Below, in pieces: positions 35,376-43,801 of a stretch of 43,801 nt of DNA. The notes under the pieces were generated by a model. That model saw nothing but the letters and a program-made list of their open reading frames with translations, searched no databases and was not told the DNA's origin. The position numbers and the translations under genes were made by a program. This DNA is from an uncultured Bacteroidales bacterium. Lineage in GTDB: Bacteria; Bacteroidota; Bacteroidia; Bacteroidales; Muribaculaceae. How positions within the stretch are numbered: the stretch's first letter is position 1; the number at the start of each line of letters is the position of its first letter. The stretch is from positions 1 through 43,801 of the forward strand of contig CANPDU010000028.1 of assembly GCA_947573135.1 (NCBI GenBank). Reading direction: 5' to 3'.

Positions 35376-36395
35376 ATGAGACTATTCTCTCTTACAAAAG
35401 AAATAGCAATCGACCTTGGCACCGCCAACACGATTATCTATCACAACGACAAAATTGTAATCAACGAACCGTCGATCGTCGCACTTGACAACCGCACCGA
35501 GAAACTGATCGCGGTCGGGACCGAAGCACACCTTATGGAAGGCAAGTCCCCGATCGGCATACGGACTGTGAGGCCTCTGCGCAAGGGTGTGATCGCAGAC
35601 TTCAACGCGGCCGAACTCATGATACGCGGTCTGGTCAAGAAGGCCAGTTCTAAGAACGGCTGGTTTTCTCCGTCGCTCCGCATGGTCGTCGGCATCCCCT
35701 CGGGCTCGACAGAAGTCGAGATCCGTGCGGTGCGCGACTCGTCGGAACACGCCGACGGCCGCGATGTCTATATGATCTACGAGCCTATGGCGGCCGCTCT
35801 CGGCATCGGCATCGACGTTGAAGCCCCCGAAGGCAACATGATCGTCGACATAGGCGGCGGCACAACAGAGATCGCCGTGATCTCACTGGGAGGCATTGTC
35901 AGCAACAAGAGCATCCAGATCGCCGGCGACGACCTCACCGAGGACATTCAGAACCACATGCGGCGCGCCCACAATATCAAAGTAGGCGTACGCACTGCAG
36001 AGCAAATAAAGATGAATGTCGGATCGGCGCTCACCGAACTTGATAATCCGCCCGAGGATTTTGTCGTCCACGGCCCGAACGTAATGACAGCGCTGCCGAT
36101 GGAAGTGCTTGTCACCTATCAGGAGATCAGCCACTGCATCGAGAAGACCATCTCCAAGATCGAAGCCGCCGTGCTTGGCGCGCTCGAACAGACACCGCCA
36201 GAACTCTATGCAGACATCGTGCGCAACGGCATCTATCTCGCCGGCGGCGGCGCGATGCTCCGCGGACTCGACAAACGTCTGGCCGACAAGATCGGCATTC
36301 AGTTCCATATCGCCGAAGATCCTCTGCTCGCGGTTGCCCGTGGCACCAACGTAGCACTGAAGAATATCTCCAAGTTCTCATTCCTCATCCGCTAA
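35376..36395 (+). CDS. mreB: Actin-like cell-shape protein MreB
   Basis: The 339-residue protein polymerises on the inner membrane and guides peptidoglycan synthesis during elongation. The phosphate-1 loop is AIDLGTANTIIYHND, the phosphate-2 loop is IVDIGGGTTEIAVISLGG, and the adenosine loop LAGGGAMLRGLD is near the C-terminus. The N-terminus is short and hydrophobic (MRLFSLTKE), suited to membrane contact. It opens the five-gene cluster mreB-mreC-mreD-mrdA-mrdB. Confidence 0.98.
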   Translation: MRLFSLTKEIAIDLGTANTIIYHNDKIVINEPSIVALDNRTEKLIAVGTEAHLMEGKSPIGIRTVRPLRKGVIADFNAAELMIRGLVKKASSKNGWFSPSLRMVVGIPSGSTEVEIRAVRDSSEHADGRDVYMIYEPMAAALGIGIDVEAPEGNMIVDIGGGTTEIAVISLGGIVSNKSIQIAGDDLTEDIQNHMRRAHNIKVGVRTAEQIKMNVGSALTELDNPPEDFVVHGPNVMTALPMEVLVTYQEISHCIEKTISKIEAAVLGALEQTPPELYADIVRNGIYLAGGGAMLRGLDKRLADKIGIQFHIAEDPLLAVARGTNVALKNISKFSFLIR

Positions 36396-36416
36396 CGCCA
36401 CCGGAGGATCAGTTCC

Positions 36417-37283
36417 GTGCGAGAGTTATTCGACTTCTTTATCCGCAACAGCAAGTGGTTTGTCTACGCCTTATTTGTCGTAGCAAGCTGCATGTTGTTG
36501 TTTCAAGGCAATCCTTACCAGCACCACATCTACCTGACATCGGCCAACGCAGTGAGCTCGGCAGTCTACGAGACGGCCAACAACGTGACATCGTACTTCA
36601 ACCTGCGTGATATCAACGAAGATCTCAACCGCCGCAATGCCGCCCTCGAGAAGGAAGTCATCAATCTGCGCGAGAAACTGCAGCAATATTCGGAAAAAGA
36701 GTTCAGCGACACACTTGTGCCTGACGCCGGAACCGACCACTTCGATTTCATTGTCGCACACGTGATCAACAACAGCATATCGAAGCCCTACAACTATCTG
36801 ACCATAGACAAAGGCTCGGATGACGGAGTCAAAGCCGAACTCGGAGTCATCGACCAGAACGGAGTTGTCGGCATCGTGAGTGTCACAGGCCGCAAGAACG
36901 CGCGTGTGATCTCGCTGCTCAATCCCAACCTCAGACTATCGTGCAAGATCAAGAACAGCGATCACTTCGGATCTCTTGTCTGGGACGGGAATGACCCGAC
37001 AACGGCTTTACTCGAAGAACTGCCTCGCCACACAGTCTACAATCCCGGCGACACAATCGTGACCAGCGGTTATTCGGCAGTGTTCCCTCCGGGATTGCCT
37101 GTCGGCATAATCCTTGATGACAACCGCGACCACAATGAAAACTTTTTCACACTGAAGATAAGACTGTTTGCCGATTTTACGGCTCTCGGCAACGTTCAGA
37201 TCGTGACCAACAATTACGGCGAAGAACTCGCGAAGATAGAGCAGCGCGACTCCGACTCCGGCAAAAAGAAAAGCCGACCATGA
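36417..37283 (+). CDS. mreC: Rod shape-determining protein MreC
   Basis: The 288-residue bitopic protein has a membrane helix at about residues 13-31 (WFVYALFVVASCMLLFQG), a coiled coil at about 65-95 (NRRNAALEKEVINLREKLQQ), and two beta-barrel-like periplasmic domains with the family segment LTIDKGSDDGVKAELGVI and GVVGIVSVTG. It links the cytoplasmic MreB filament to the PBP2/RodA synthase. Its stop overlaps the mreD start by ATGA. Confidence 0.93.
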   Translation: MRELFDFFIRNSKWFVYALFVVASCMLLFQGNPYQHHIYLTSANAVSSAVYETANNVTSYFNLRDINEDLNRRNAALEKEVINLREKLQQYSEKEFSDTLVPDAGTDHFDFIVAHVINNSISKPYNYLTIDKGSDDGVKAELGVIDQNGVVGIVSVTGRKNARVISLLNPNLRLSCKIKNSDHFGSLVWDGNDPTTALLEELPRHTVYNPGDTIVTSGYSAVFPPGLPVGIILDDNRDHNENFFTLKIRLFADFTALGNVQIVTNNYGEELAKIEQRDSDSGKKKSRP

Positions 37284-37789
37284 GCAAGACCGTCCTGACA
37301 CTGATCATACTATTTCTGGTGCTTATACCGGCGCAAGCAGTGATTTTCAACAATCTCATACTGTTCAACGTCGCATTGCCGCTTGTATTCATCTATCTGA
37401 TAATAAGCCTGCCGGTCACACTCAGCACCAACTGGTCGCTCACAATAGGATTTGTGACCGGTCTGGCGGTCGACATCTTCTCAGACACGCCGGGCATGAA
37501 CGCCCTCGCATGTACCAACCTGGCATTCCTGCGCAAACCGGTCTATCATCTCTATATGTCGTATGACGACGATCTGTCGGGACTTCGGCCGTCAATCTCC
37601 ACGATGGGATCGGCAGCATACTTCAAGTATCTGCTGACGATGGTGTTCGTCTACTGCCTCATGCTTTTCGCCATCGAAGCGTTCCAGTTCTTCAACATCC
37701 GTCTGCTGCTGATGCGCACGGTATTCAGCACTATCTTCACTTTCATAATAATTTACGCTATCGACAGCCTCTCCTTCAAACGGTCGTGA
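37280..37789 (+). CDS. mreD: Rod shape-determining protein MreD
   Basis: The 169-residue protein is almost wholly hydrophobic with about five or six membrane helices, as MreD should be. The assignment depends on position and hydropathy plus a weak family segment (FVTGLAVDIFSDTPGMNALA). It overlaps mreC by 4 nt at the start and mrdA by 4 nt at the end, so the genes are translationally coupled. Confidence 0.88.
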   Translation: MSKTVLTLIILFLVLIPAQAVIFNNLILFNVALPLVFIYLIISLPVTLSTNWSLTIGFVTGLAVDIFSDTPGMNALACTNLAFLRKPVYHLYMSYDDDLSGLRPSISTMGSAAYFKYLLTMVFVYCLMLFAIEAFQFFNIRLLLMRTVFSTIFTFIIIYAIDSLSFKRS

Positions 37790-39639
37790 GAAAAAACTAT
37801 AATTTAGAAAAACGCAAATATGTCATCGGCGGTTTCATCGCGGTAATTGCCCTTATCTATCTCGTCAGACTTTTTGACCTGCAGATACAGGACGGCCGCT
37901 ACAAAGCCTCGGCCGACTCCAACGCCTTTCTCAAAAAGACGGTCTATCCGTCGCGCGGACTGATCTATGACCGCAACGGCGAACTTGTCGTCTACAATCA
38001 GCCGGCCTACGACGTGATGCTCATACCGCGCGACGTCGAACCATTTGACACGACCGATTTCTGCCGTACACTCAACATAACCCGCGAACAGCTCGACAAA
38101 CGCTTCGCCGACATGCGCGACAAGCGTCTAAACCCCGGATACTCATCCTACACTCCCCAGCGACTCATAGCCCAACTGTCGTCGCAGGACTACGGACGGC
38201 TGCAGGAAAAGCTTTACCGCTTCCCCGGTTTCTTCATCCAGAAGCGCATACTGCGCCAGTACAATCACCCGACAGCCGCCAATGTGCTGGGTAACATTCG
38301 CGAAGTTTCAGCCAGCGATATTGAGAACGATGACTATTATGCTCCGGGCGACTACACCGGCGACCTCGGAGTGGAGAAAAGCTATGAGCGTCATCTCAGG
38401 GGACGCAAAGGCGTCGAGATACTTATCCGTGACGCCCGCGGCCGCATCCAGGGACGTTATGACGACGGAGCCCACGACATAGAGCCTATATCGGGTCGTG
38501 ATCTCAAACTCAGCCTCGACATCAAGCTTCAGGAGTACGCCGAGTCCCTTCTTGTGGGCAAACGCGGAGCCGTGGTGGCTATCGAGCCGGCGACCGGCGA
38601 GATACTCTGCATGGCCTCCAATCCGACCTATGATCCGCGTCTGCTCGTGGGCCGCGAGCGAGGCGAAAACTATAAAGCGCTGCTTCAGGACGAAAGTTTC
38701 CCGCTCTTCGACCGTGCGATCCAGGCATCGTATCCCCCCGGCTCGACTTTCAAACCGACACAGGGACTGATTTTCCTTGAAGAAGGAATTATTGACCTCA
38801 ACACGGTCTATCCCTGCCACGGCGGCTATGTCAACGGCGGTCTGAGAGTCGGATGTCACCCCCACGGCTCGCCGCTGCCTCTGAAACCTGCGCTGCAGAC
38901 ATCATGCAACGCTTTCTTCTGCTGGGGTTTTAAGGCGATGATCGACCGAAGATCGAAGTACGGTTCGTCGGCCGCGGCTTTCGAAGTATGGAAAAATCAT
39001 CTCGTTTCGATGGGCTACGGCTATAAACTCGGCGTCGACCTCCCGGGAGAGACACGCGGCTTCATACCGAACGCAAAATTCTATGACAAATTCTACAAGG
39101 AAGGCCGATGGAGCGCCAACACCATAATTTCGGTCTCGATCGGCCAGGGCGAAATATTGTCGACTCCGCTCCAGATAGCCAATCTCGGAGCAACGATCGC
39201 CAACCGCGGATGGTTTATCACGCCCCACGTTGTAAAAGAGATTCAGGACACGGTCATGCCTGACGAATATCTGAACCGGCGACGGCCCACAATCGATCAG
39301 AAATGGTACGGCGACATCGCCGAGGGAATGCGCATGGCCGTCACCGGCGGCACATGCCGTAAGGCCGCGCTCTCCGACATTGAAGTAGCAGGCAAGACCG
39401 GCACGGCTCAGAACCCCCACGGCAACGACCACTCGGCATTCATGGGCTTCGCGCCATATAACGACCCTCAAATCGCTATAGCCGTATACGTCGAAAACGG
39501 AGGCTGGGGTGCAACCTACGGCGTGCCTATCGGCAGCCTCGTGATGGAAAAATATCTGAAAGGAGAAATCGCTCCCGAGCGCAAAGCGATGGAAGAGCAA
39601 ATGCTAAATTCGACTATCTACTATGCAAAGAAGAAGTGA
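37786..39639 (+). CDS. mrdA: Penicillin-binding protein 2 (elongation transpeptidase)
   Basis: The 617-residue protein has an N-terminal membrane helix (YVIGGFIAVIALIYLVRLF), a PBP dimerisation region (about 45-210, with SRGLIYDRNGELVVYN) and a transpeptidase domain. The active site is S320-x-x-K323 (PGSTFKP), the SxN motif is S373-C-N375, and the KTG box is K537-T-G539. It crosslinks new peptidoglycan during elongation together with RodA. The start is a GTG at 37786 that overlaps the mreD stop; no ATG fits the conserved N-terminus better. Confidence 0.96.
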   Translation: MRKNYNLEKRKYVIGGFIAVIALIYLVRLFDLQIQDGRYKASADSNAFLKKTVYPSRGLIYDRNGELVVYNQPAYDVMLIPRDVEPFDTTDFCRTLNITREQLDKRFADMRDKRLNPGYSSYTPQRLIAQLSSQDYGRLQEKLYRFPGFFIQKRILRQYNHPTAANVLGNIREVSASDIENDDYYAPGDYTGDLGVEKSYERHLRGRKGVEILIRDARGRIQGRYDDGAHDIEPISGRDLKLSLDIKLQEYAESLLVGKRGAVVAIEPATGEILCMASNPTYDPRLLVGRERGENYKALLQDESFPLFDRAIQASYPPGSTFKPTQGLIFLEEGIIDLNTVYPCHGGYVNGGLRVGCHPHGSPLPLKPALQTSCNAFFCWGFKAMIDRRSKYGSSAAAFEVWKNHLVSMGYGYKLGVDLPGETRGFIPNAKFYDKFYKEGRWSANTIISVSIGQGEILSTPLQIANLGATIANRGWFITPHVVKEIQDTVMPDEYLNRRRPTIDQKWYGDIAEGMRMAVTGGTCRKAALSDIEVAGKTGTAQNPHGNDHSAFMGFAPYNDPQIAIAVYVENGGWGATYGVPIGSLVMEKYLKGEIAPERKAMEEQMLNSTIYYAKKK

Positions 39640-41086
39640 GACATCGTCAATACTGCGCAACATCGACTGGCCGACCGTTCTGATCTATCTGGCGATGGTC
39701 ATCTGTGGAGTGCTCAGCATCTACGCTGCAAGCTATGACTTCGACGAGGCGAGCTTGTTCTCGGCCGACGAGTTCTCAGGCAAGCAGATACGCTGGATCG
39801 GGCTGGCCTTCGGACTCGGTTTCATCATACTGCTGATAAACGCGCGGATGTATGAGACCTATGCCTACCCTATCTATCTGGCAGTGATCATACTGCTGCT
39901 GATCACGCCCTTCGTCGCCCACGACATCAAGGGCTCGCGCTCGTGGATATCGTTCGGAACGATGAGTCTGCAGCCCGCCGAGTTCGCTAAATTCGCAACG
40001 GCGCTCGCTCTGGCCAAACTTTTCAGCGGCTACCAGTTTGTGCTCAACGCCAAGTTCTCCAACTATGTCATGGCCGTCGGCATCATAGTGCTGCCTGTCA
40101 TACTGATACTCGCCCAAAACGAAACCGGATCGGCGCTGACCTTCATGGCTCTCTTCTTTGTGCTCTACCGCGAAGGCATGAGCGGACTGATTCTTTTCGC
40201 CGCGATGCTGTCGGTGATCATCTTCGTAGTAGCCGTGAAATATACCGAAACAGCCGTTTTCGGCATCCCGACCGGCGAGTTCGTCGTAATGCTTATCATA
40301 GCTGTTGTCATGATCGGTATGTCGGTCATCTACTCGCGGCGCGGAGAGATAGGGCGCAATCTGCTGATATGGTTTGCGGCAGTCGGGCTGACCGAGTGGA
40401 TACTCACCGGTCCGCTGGCTATGGAGATACCGTCGCTGGCCATATCGCTTGGCGCCATTTTAGTGGGCTGCATATATCTCGTCATCGAGTCGGTGCGCCG
40501 TCGCCGCAAAAAAATACTGATAGCCTGCGGAGCGGCTATTTTCTCGATCGGCTTCCTTTTCTCGGTCAATTTCGCCTTCAATCAGCTGCAGCCGCATCAG
40601 CAGCAGCGCATCAAAGTCGTGCTCGGCATCGAGGAAGATCTGCGCGGAGCCGGCTATAACGTCAACCAGTCAAAAATCGCCATCGGTTCGGGCGGACTGT
40701 TCGGCAAAGGCTTCCTCAACGGCACTCAGACCAAACTAAAATATGTTCCGGAACAGCATACCGACTTCATATTCTGCACTATAGGCGAAGAAAAAGGCTT
40801 TGCCGGGGCGCTCACCGTGGTAGCGCTCTATGTCGCTCTTATACTCCGTATCATCACTATCGCCGAGCGCCAGCCCAAGACATTCGGGCGAGTCTACGCC
40901 TACTGCGTGGCCTCGTATCTCATATTCCATTTCTGTATCAACATCGGCATGGTCATCGGACTGTGCCCCGTGATCGGCATTCCGCTGCCGTTTTTCTCCT
41001 ACGGCGGATCGTCGCTCTGGGGCTTCACCATCCTCCTGTTCATAATGCTCAAACTCGACTCCGTCAGACGATCGAAATTCGCCTGA
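39623..41086 (+). CDS. mrdB: RodA, SEDS-family peptidoglycan glycosyltransferase
   Basis: The 487-residue polytopic protein belongs to the SEDS family and polymerises lipid II for cell elongation. Family regions are SRSWISFGTMSLQPAEFAK early in the chain, QNETGSALTFMALFFVLY, and EQHTDFIFCTIGEEKG with the conserved acid residues; the end has GIPLPFFSYGGSSLWGFT. It is longer than Escherichia coli RodA (about 370 residues) because of an extra helical insertion between about residues 195 and 320, as is common in Bacteroidales. Its start overlaps mrdA by 17 nt. Confidence 0.95.
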   Translation: MQRRSETSSILRNIDWPTVLIYLAMVICGVLSIYAASYDFDEASLFSADEFSGKQIRWIGLAFGLGFIILLINARMYETYAYPIYLAVIILLLITPFVAHDIKGSRSWISFGTMSLQPAEFAKFATALALAKLFSGYQFVLNAKFSNYVMAVGIIVLPVILILAQNETGSALTFMALFFVLYREGMSGLILFAAMLSVIIFVVAVKYTETAVFGIPTGEFVVMLIIAVVMIGMSVIYSRRGEIGRNLLIWFAAVGLTEWILTGPLAMEIPSLAISLGAILVGCIYLVIESVRRRRKKILIACGAAIFSIGFLFSVNFAFNQLQPHQQQRIKVVLGIEEDLRGAGYNVNQSKIAIGSGGLFGKGFLNGTQTKLKYVPEQHTDFIFCTIGEEKGFAGALTVVALYVALILRIITIAERQPKTFGRVYAYCVASYLIFHFCINIGMVIGLCPVIGIPLPFFSYGGSSLWGFTILLFIMLKLDSVRRSKFA

Positions 41087-41136
41087 CCCTGCCGCGAATA
41101 TACTCGGATAATAGCTCTGATTCCCAACAAAATTCT

Positions 41137-41144
41137 TAACTTTG
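41137..41144 (+). promoter_or_regulatory. -7 element immediately upstream of the DUF1016 gene
   Basis: TAACTTTG matches TAnnTTTG and ends 4 nt before the ATG at 41149, so transcription would start at or next to the start codon. This implies a leaderless mRNA, as for the gene at 12578. Confidence 0.55.
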
Positions 41145-41148
41145 TAAA

Positions 41149-42315
41149 ATGAAATCCGAGCTGAATAAATATGATAGTATCTTTGCTGATGACACTCAAT
41201 TCATCAGCGATGTAAAGGCGATAGTATATACCGCCAAACAAAAGGCATATCAGGCCGCAGATCTCTTTCAAGTTGCTGCGAACTGGCTTGTTGGGAAAAG
41301 AATCGTCGAACAGGAGCAGTATGGCCGAGAGCGCGCCGAATACGGCAAGAGAATCATAGAGCTTGCATCCGAGGCATTGACGGAAGAATACGGCAAAGGC
41401 TATTCAGCTACCACTCTCCGCAATTATAGAAAGTTCTACCTTTCTTTTAGGGGATTGCAAATTCAGCAACCACTGCTTGCTGAATTTAAGAGTTGTTTTC
41501 TGAATCAGCAACCATTGCTTGCTGAATCTTTGGCAGCCATATCAGACATGGAGTGTGTCTATCCAATGCCAAATAATCTTTCATGGATGCACTATGAGCG
41601 TCTTATGCGTGTAAAAAATGAGGATGAAAGAGATTGGTATCTGAGAGAAGCATCTAACGAAAACTGGAGCTACCGTACCCTTGATCGCAACATAGGTTCC
41701 CAGTATTATCACCGTTTACTCCAGACACCGGAATCAAAACGTGGTGAAGTCATTGATGAAATGCAACGATTGACAGCAGATTATCAAAAAGACCGGCATA
41801 AATTCCTCCGAAATCCTGTTGTCGCAGAATTTTTAGGTTTTTCGCAAGAGGCAGCGTACTCGGAAACCAATCTTGAATCGGCTATTATCAATCACCTCCA
41901 AAAATTCATTCTTGAACTTGGCAAAGGCTATGCTTTTGTTGCACGTCAGCAGAGAATTAAAACAGATATAGGCGAATATTATATAGACCTCGTATTCTAC
42001 AACTACATACTTAAATGTTTCCTACTCATAGACTTAAAAACATCGCAAATCACGCATGAGGACATCGGGCAAATGGATATGTATATACGAATGTATGATG
42101 AACTTAAATGCACTGAAAGCGATAACCCGACTATCGGATTACTCCTTTGCTCAGAAACAAGCAAAGATTTAGCACGGTATTCAATACTCAAAGACAGCAA
42201 ACAACTCTATGCAGCCAAATATCTGACATATCTCCCGACAAAGGAAGAATTAACTGCGGAAATTGAGCGTCAAAAAGAGATTTTTGCCTTACAAACAGGC
42301 AAAAATCAAGATTAG
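41149..42315 (+). CDS. DUF1016/YhcG-type PD-(D/E)xK nuclease-domain protein
   Basis: The 388-residue protein matches the YhcG family. The N-terminal helical domain (about 20-190) includes KGYSATTLRNYRKFYLSF and NLSWMHYERLMRV followed by RDWYLREASNENWSYRTLDR. The C-terminal half is a predicted PD-(D/E)xK nuclease, with D280 in EYYIDLVFYN and D295-x-K297 in FLLIDLKTSQ. Such proteins occur in variable genome islands and are suspected in DNA defence or restriction, without firm function. Residues 105-127 carry a duplicated QQPLLAE linker encoded by a palindromic DNA repeat. Base composition is AT-rich compared with the shape cluster before it, suggesting transfer. Confidence 0.88.
   Translation: MKSELNKYDSIFADDTQFISDVKAIVYTAKQKAYQAADLFQVAANWLVGKRIVEQEQYGRERAEYGKRIIELASEALTEEYGKGYSATTLRNYRKFYLSFRGLQIQQPLLAEFKSCFLNQQPLLAESLAAISDMECVYPMPNNLSWMHYERLMRVKNEDERDWYLREASNENWSYRTLDRNIGSQYYHRLLQTPESKRGEVIDEMQRLTADYQKDRHKFLRNPVVAEFLGFSQEAAYSETNLESAIINHLQKFILELGKGYAFVARQQRIKTDIGEYYIDLVFYNYILKCFLLIDLKTSQITHEDIGQMDMYIRMYDELKCTESDNPTIGLLLCSETSKDLARYSILKDSKQLYAAKYLTYLPTKEELTAEIERQKEIFALQTGKNQD
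41461..41527. repeat. Intragenic palindromic repeat pair inside the DUF1016 gene
   Basis: Two 25-bp copies, at 41461-41485 and 41503-41527, lie 42 bp apart (14 codons, so the frame is kept). Copy one has perfectly paired arms ATTCAGCAA and TTGCTGAAT; copy two differs at two positions. They encode QQPLLAE twice, in the linker between the two halves of the N-terminal domain. Confidence 0.85.
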
Positions 42316-42343
42316 ACCTGAATTTTTCATTATCCGCATTTTG

Positions 42344-43039
42344 ATGTACAATAAGTATCTATTATCAATAGCGATCATAATGATTTACACTTTGCAGTGT
42401 TGCACGAATAATAAAACTGCAGAAAGGCCCTCCTCTTGTCAAGCCGCTAAAGAAATTTCAGAATTGATCAATGATGTTCAGACTATCACGAATTCTTCAT
42501 GTAAATCGGATCAAACCCCAGAAACTATAAAAGTCGATAGCTTAAGCGTTGCAGATATCAGGACTATCATTATAAACGAATATCCGATGAAACATTATTC
42601 TAATAAATATGTATCATCTCCATATGGATTGATTAGAATTAACGATGAAAATATGGTTGCCGAATTTTATGACTGGCTATCAAGAAAATCCGGTTCTGAT
42701 TATACAGACTCAATAAACAGTCGAATTCTGATGGAAATATTCAGTAATAGTGATGCAGCATTGTCAAATGTAGGAGCTATAATCTGTCGGAATGATTTTA
42801 TGAATAAAACCGATATTGTTCTTAATATTTATCGATCCGGCGATACAGAATTAGTCGATAATTATATGTCTATAATAGGCTTTGCATTCGAGGATTATGG
42901 ATCAGATGGCAGTCCATCTTTGAATGCCTATATTGATACTCTCGAATCTCATGTAAGATCACAGGAAAACCTTAACGCCCTAAAATCTGCAATCGCAACA
43001 ATAAAAGAATCAGCAAAAATGGCTTCAAACGAAGACTGA
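42344..43039 (+). CDS. Lipoprotein of unknown function
   Basis: The family was not recognised. The 231-residue product from the ATG at 42344 has a hydrophobic signal (LLSIAIIMIYTLQCC) ending at a Cys pair that fits a lipobox, so it should be an envelope lipoprotein. The rest is acidic and helical, with a conserved-looking start of the mature part (AAKEISELINDVQTI). The longer frame to 42263 lies inside the DUF1016 gene and lacks a signal, so it is not used. It begins 28 nt after the DUF1016 stop. Codon use is AT-rich like its neighbours. Confidence 0.65.
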   Translation: MYNKYLLSIAIIMIYTLQCCTNNKTAERPSSCQAAKEISELINDVQTITNSSCKSDQTPETIKVDSLSVADIRTIIINEYPMKHYSNKYVSSPYGLIRINDENMVAEFYDWLSRKSGSDYTDSINSRILMEIFSNSDAALSNVGAIICRNDFMNKTDIVLNIYRSGDTELVDNYMSIIGFAFEDYGSDGSPSLNAYIDTLESHVRSQENLNALKSAIATIKESAKMASNED

Positions 43040-43198
43040 TTTTATAATGCACCGGAAGATATATCTCTGACCCAACAGTAATAAGCAATGGGATTTGATA
43101 TTACACGGTCGAAATTACAAAAGATGTCTTCCTGAGAGAATATAGAAATCCAAACAACTATCAACCATAGTCAAGAAAAACTAACAGAAATCATAAGT

Positions 43199-43678
43199 AT
43201 GAAAGCAGATGATTTATTTCCCATAATTAGATATGGAACGTACGAACAGTATGAAAAAGGAATTTCGGATGTAGATATAAACACAACTGACGGCGATTAT
43301 AATTTCCTCGGTACAGCAATCGCTTATTGCAAGGATGATATCGCAAAAGATTTAATTGCGAGAAACATAAATATAAATTATCAAGGTACTGACGACGTTA
43401 CGCCTTTACATCTTTGTGCCATGTATGACAATTTTGAAATAGCAAAGTTGCTGCTACAAAAACAGGCGGAAATTAACGTTTACGACTATTATGGCAATAA
43501 TCCATTATGGTATGCAGTATTCGAGGCTAATAAAACTGAGGATTATCGAATGGTAAAATTATTTCTTGAACATGGAGCAGACATTCATCACAAGAATAAA
43601 GCAGACCGTTCTCCATTAGATTTCGCAAAAAAAGTCAATGACACAGCGCTGATTAATCTTTTAACGCAATTTGAATAA
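43199..43678 (+). CDS. Ankyrin-repeat protein
   Basis: The 159-residue protein is made almost wholly of ankyrin repeats. A first repeat is at about residues 32-62 (FLGTAIAYCKDDIAKDLIA), a second at about 65-95 (VTPLHLCAMYDNFEIAKLLL) and a third at about 97-135 (GNNPLWYAV, then MVKLFLEHGADIHHKN), with a capping repeat at the end (SPLDFAKKVNDTALINLL). No signal peptide or catalytic domain is present. Ankyrin proteins of this size act in protein-protein contacts and some are immunity proteins for toxins, but no toxin gene is visible in the window. The preceding 159 bp hold no gene and no clear promoter. Confidence 0.88.
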   Translation: MKADDLFPIIRYGTYEQYEKGISDVDINTTDGDYNFLGTAIAYCKDDIAKDLIARNININYQGTDDVTPLHLCAMYDNFEIAKLLLQKQAEINVYDYYGNNPLWYAVFEANKTEDYRMVKLFLEHGADIHHKNKADRSPLDFAKKVNDTALINLLTQFE

Positions 43679-43801
43679 GCCTCTAAACAACCGGAATTTT
43701 ATAACTGTATCAGGAAATTACTGTTAAGAGCGAGATATTGTCGGTGTTGAAGATTCCAAATCGAAGTGCAAAACTTTGAGTTGAGAAATACTCATTCACC
43801 T

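Noticed and set aside
42263-42343. Longer N-terminus for the tail lipoprotein starting inside the DUF1016 gene
   Set aside because: The extra 27 residues are basic, overlap the upstream gene and hide a normal lipoprotein signal; the ATG at 42344 is favoured.

Overview
The window reads as chromosomal DNA from a gut-type Bacteroidales bacterium, plausibly Muribaculaceae (an inference from gene content, not proven). Support comes from repeated Bacteroidetes-type promoters (-7 element TAnnTTTG, with a TTTG about 19-20 nt upstream in the best cases), almost no Shine-Dalgarno sequences, and families typical of this order: DUF3332, DUF5106, a DUF1186-like protein, long-form PurM, and a lineage-type surface protein with a short C-terminal tail. 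Most of the window is balanced in GC. The stretches around 26.8-29.4 kb and 41.1-43.8 kb are visibly AT-rich and look accessory.

Layout. 0.3-8.5 kb (+): galE, a coiled-coil membrane-anchored protein, an MgtC-like protein, a cation:proton antiporter, purM, an MltF-like lytic transglycosylase and a DUF3332 lipoprotein, closed by a strong terminator. 8.6-11 kb: a RecA-like protein with a degenerate P-loop that ends in a 9-bp tandem repeat, then metK behind a SAM-II-type riboswitch. 11.1-12.5 kb: a secreted lineage-type protein. 12.6-19.7 kb: a NapH/NapG-like fusion protein, then a tightly coupled run thyA-folA-periplasmic binding protein-permease-ATPase (BtuFCD/FecBCD class)-DUF1186-like protein. 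A convergent DUF5106/thioredoxin-like gene follows on the minus strand. 20.6-21.1 kb is a 0.5 kb gap with a possible short coding relic, a 94-bp imperfect palindrome and a promoter.

21.1-26.8 kb (+): a five-gene tripartite efflux operon (ATPase, two FtsX-like permeases, HlyD-type adaptor, TolC-type outer-membrane factor). 26.8-29.4 kb: a HigBA-like toxin-antitoxin pair between two near-identical 38-bp palindromes, followed by a DUF234-type ATPase whose promoter carries a copy of half of the presumed HigA operator at the same spacing. 29.4-33.5 kb (-): an oxalate operon, frc-oxc-AEC transporter, in the same order as Escherichia coli yfdW-yfdU-yfdV.

33.8-41.1 kb (+): purH, then the cell-shape cluster mreB-mreC-mreD-mrdA(PBP2)-mrdB(rodA) with overlapping reading frames. 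41.1-43.8 kb (+): an AT-rich tail with a DUF1016/YhcG-type nuclease-like protein, an unrecognised lipoprotein and an ankyrin-repeat protein.

How the genes work together: the window mixes housekeeping functions (purine, folate/thymidylate and SAM synthesis, cell elongation) with import and export systems, an anaerobic oxalate-to-formate route, and two small accessory islands. The strongest candidates for new biology are the metK riboswitch with its two candidate anti-aptamer segments, the palindrome-flanked toxin-antitoxin/ATPase module with shared operator sequence, and the degenerate RecA-like protein. No tRNA, rRNA, CRISPR array, transposase or integrase was recognised. Bases 1-186 and 43679-43801 show no supported gene.
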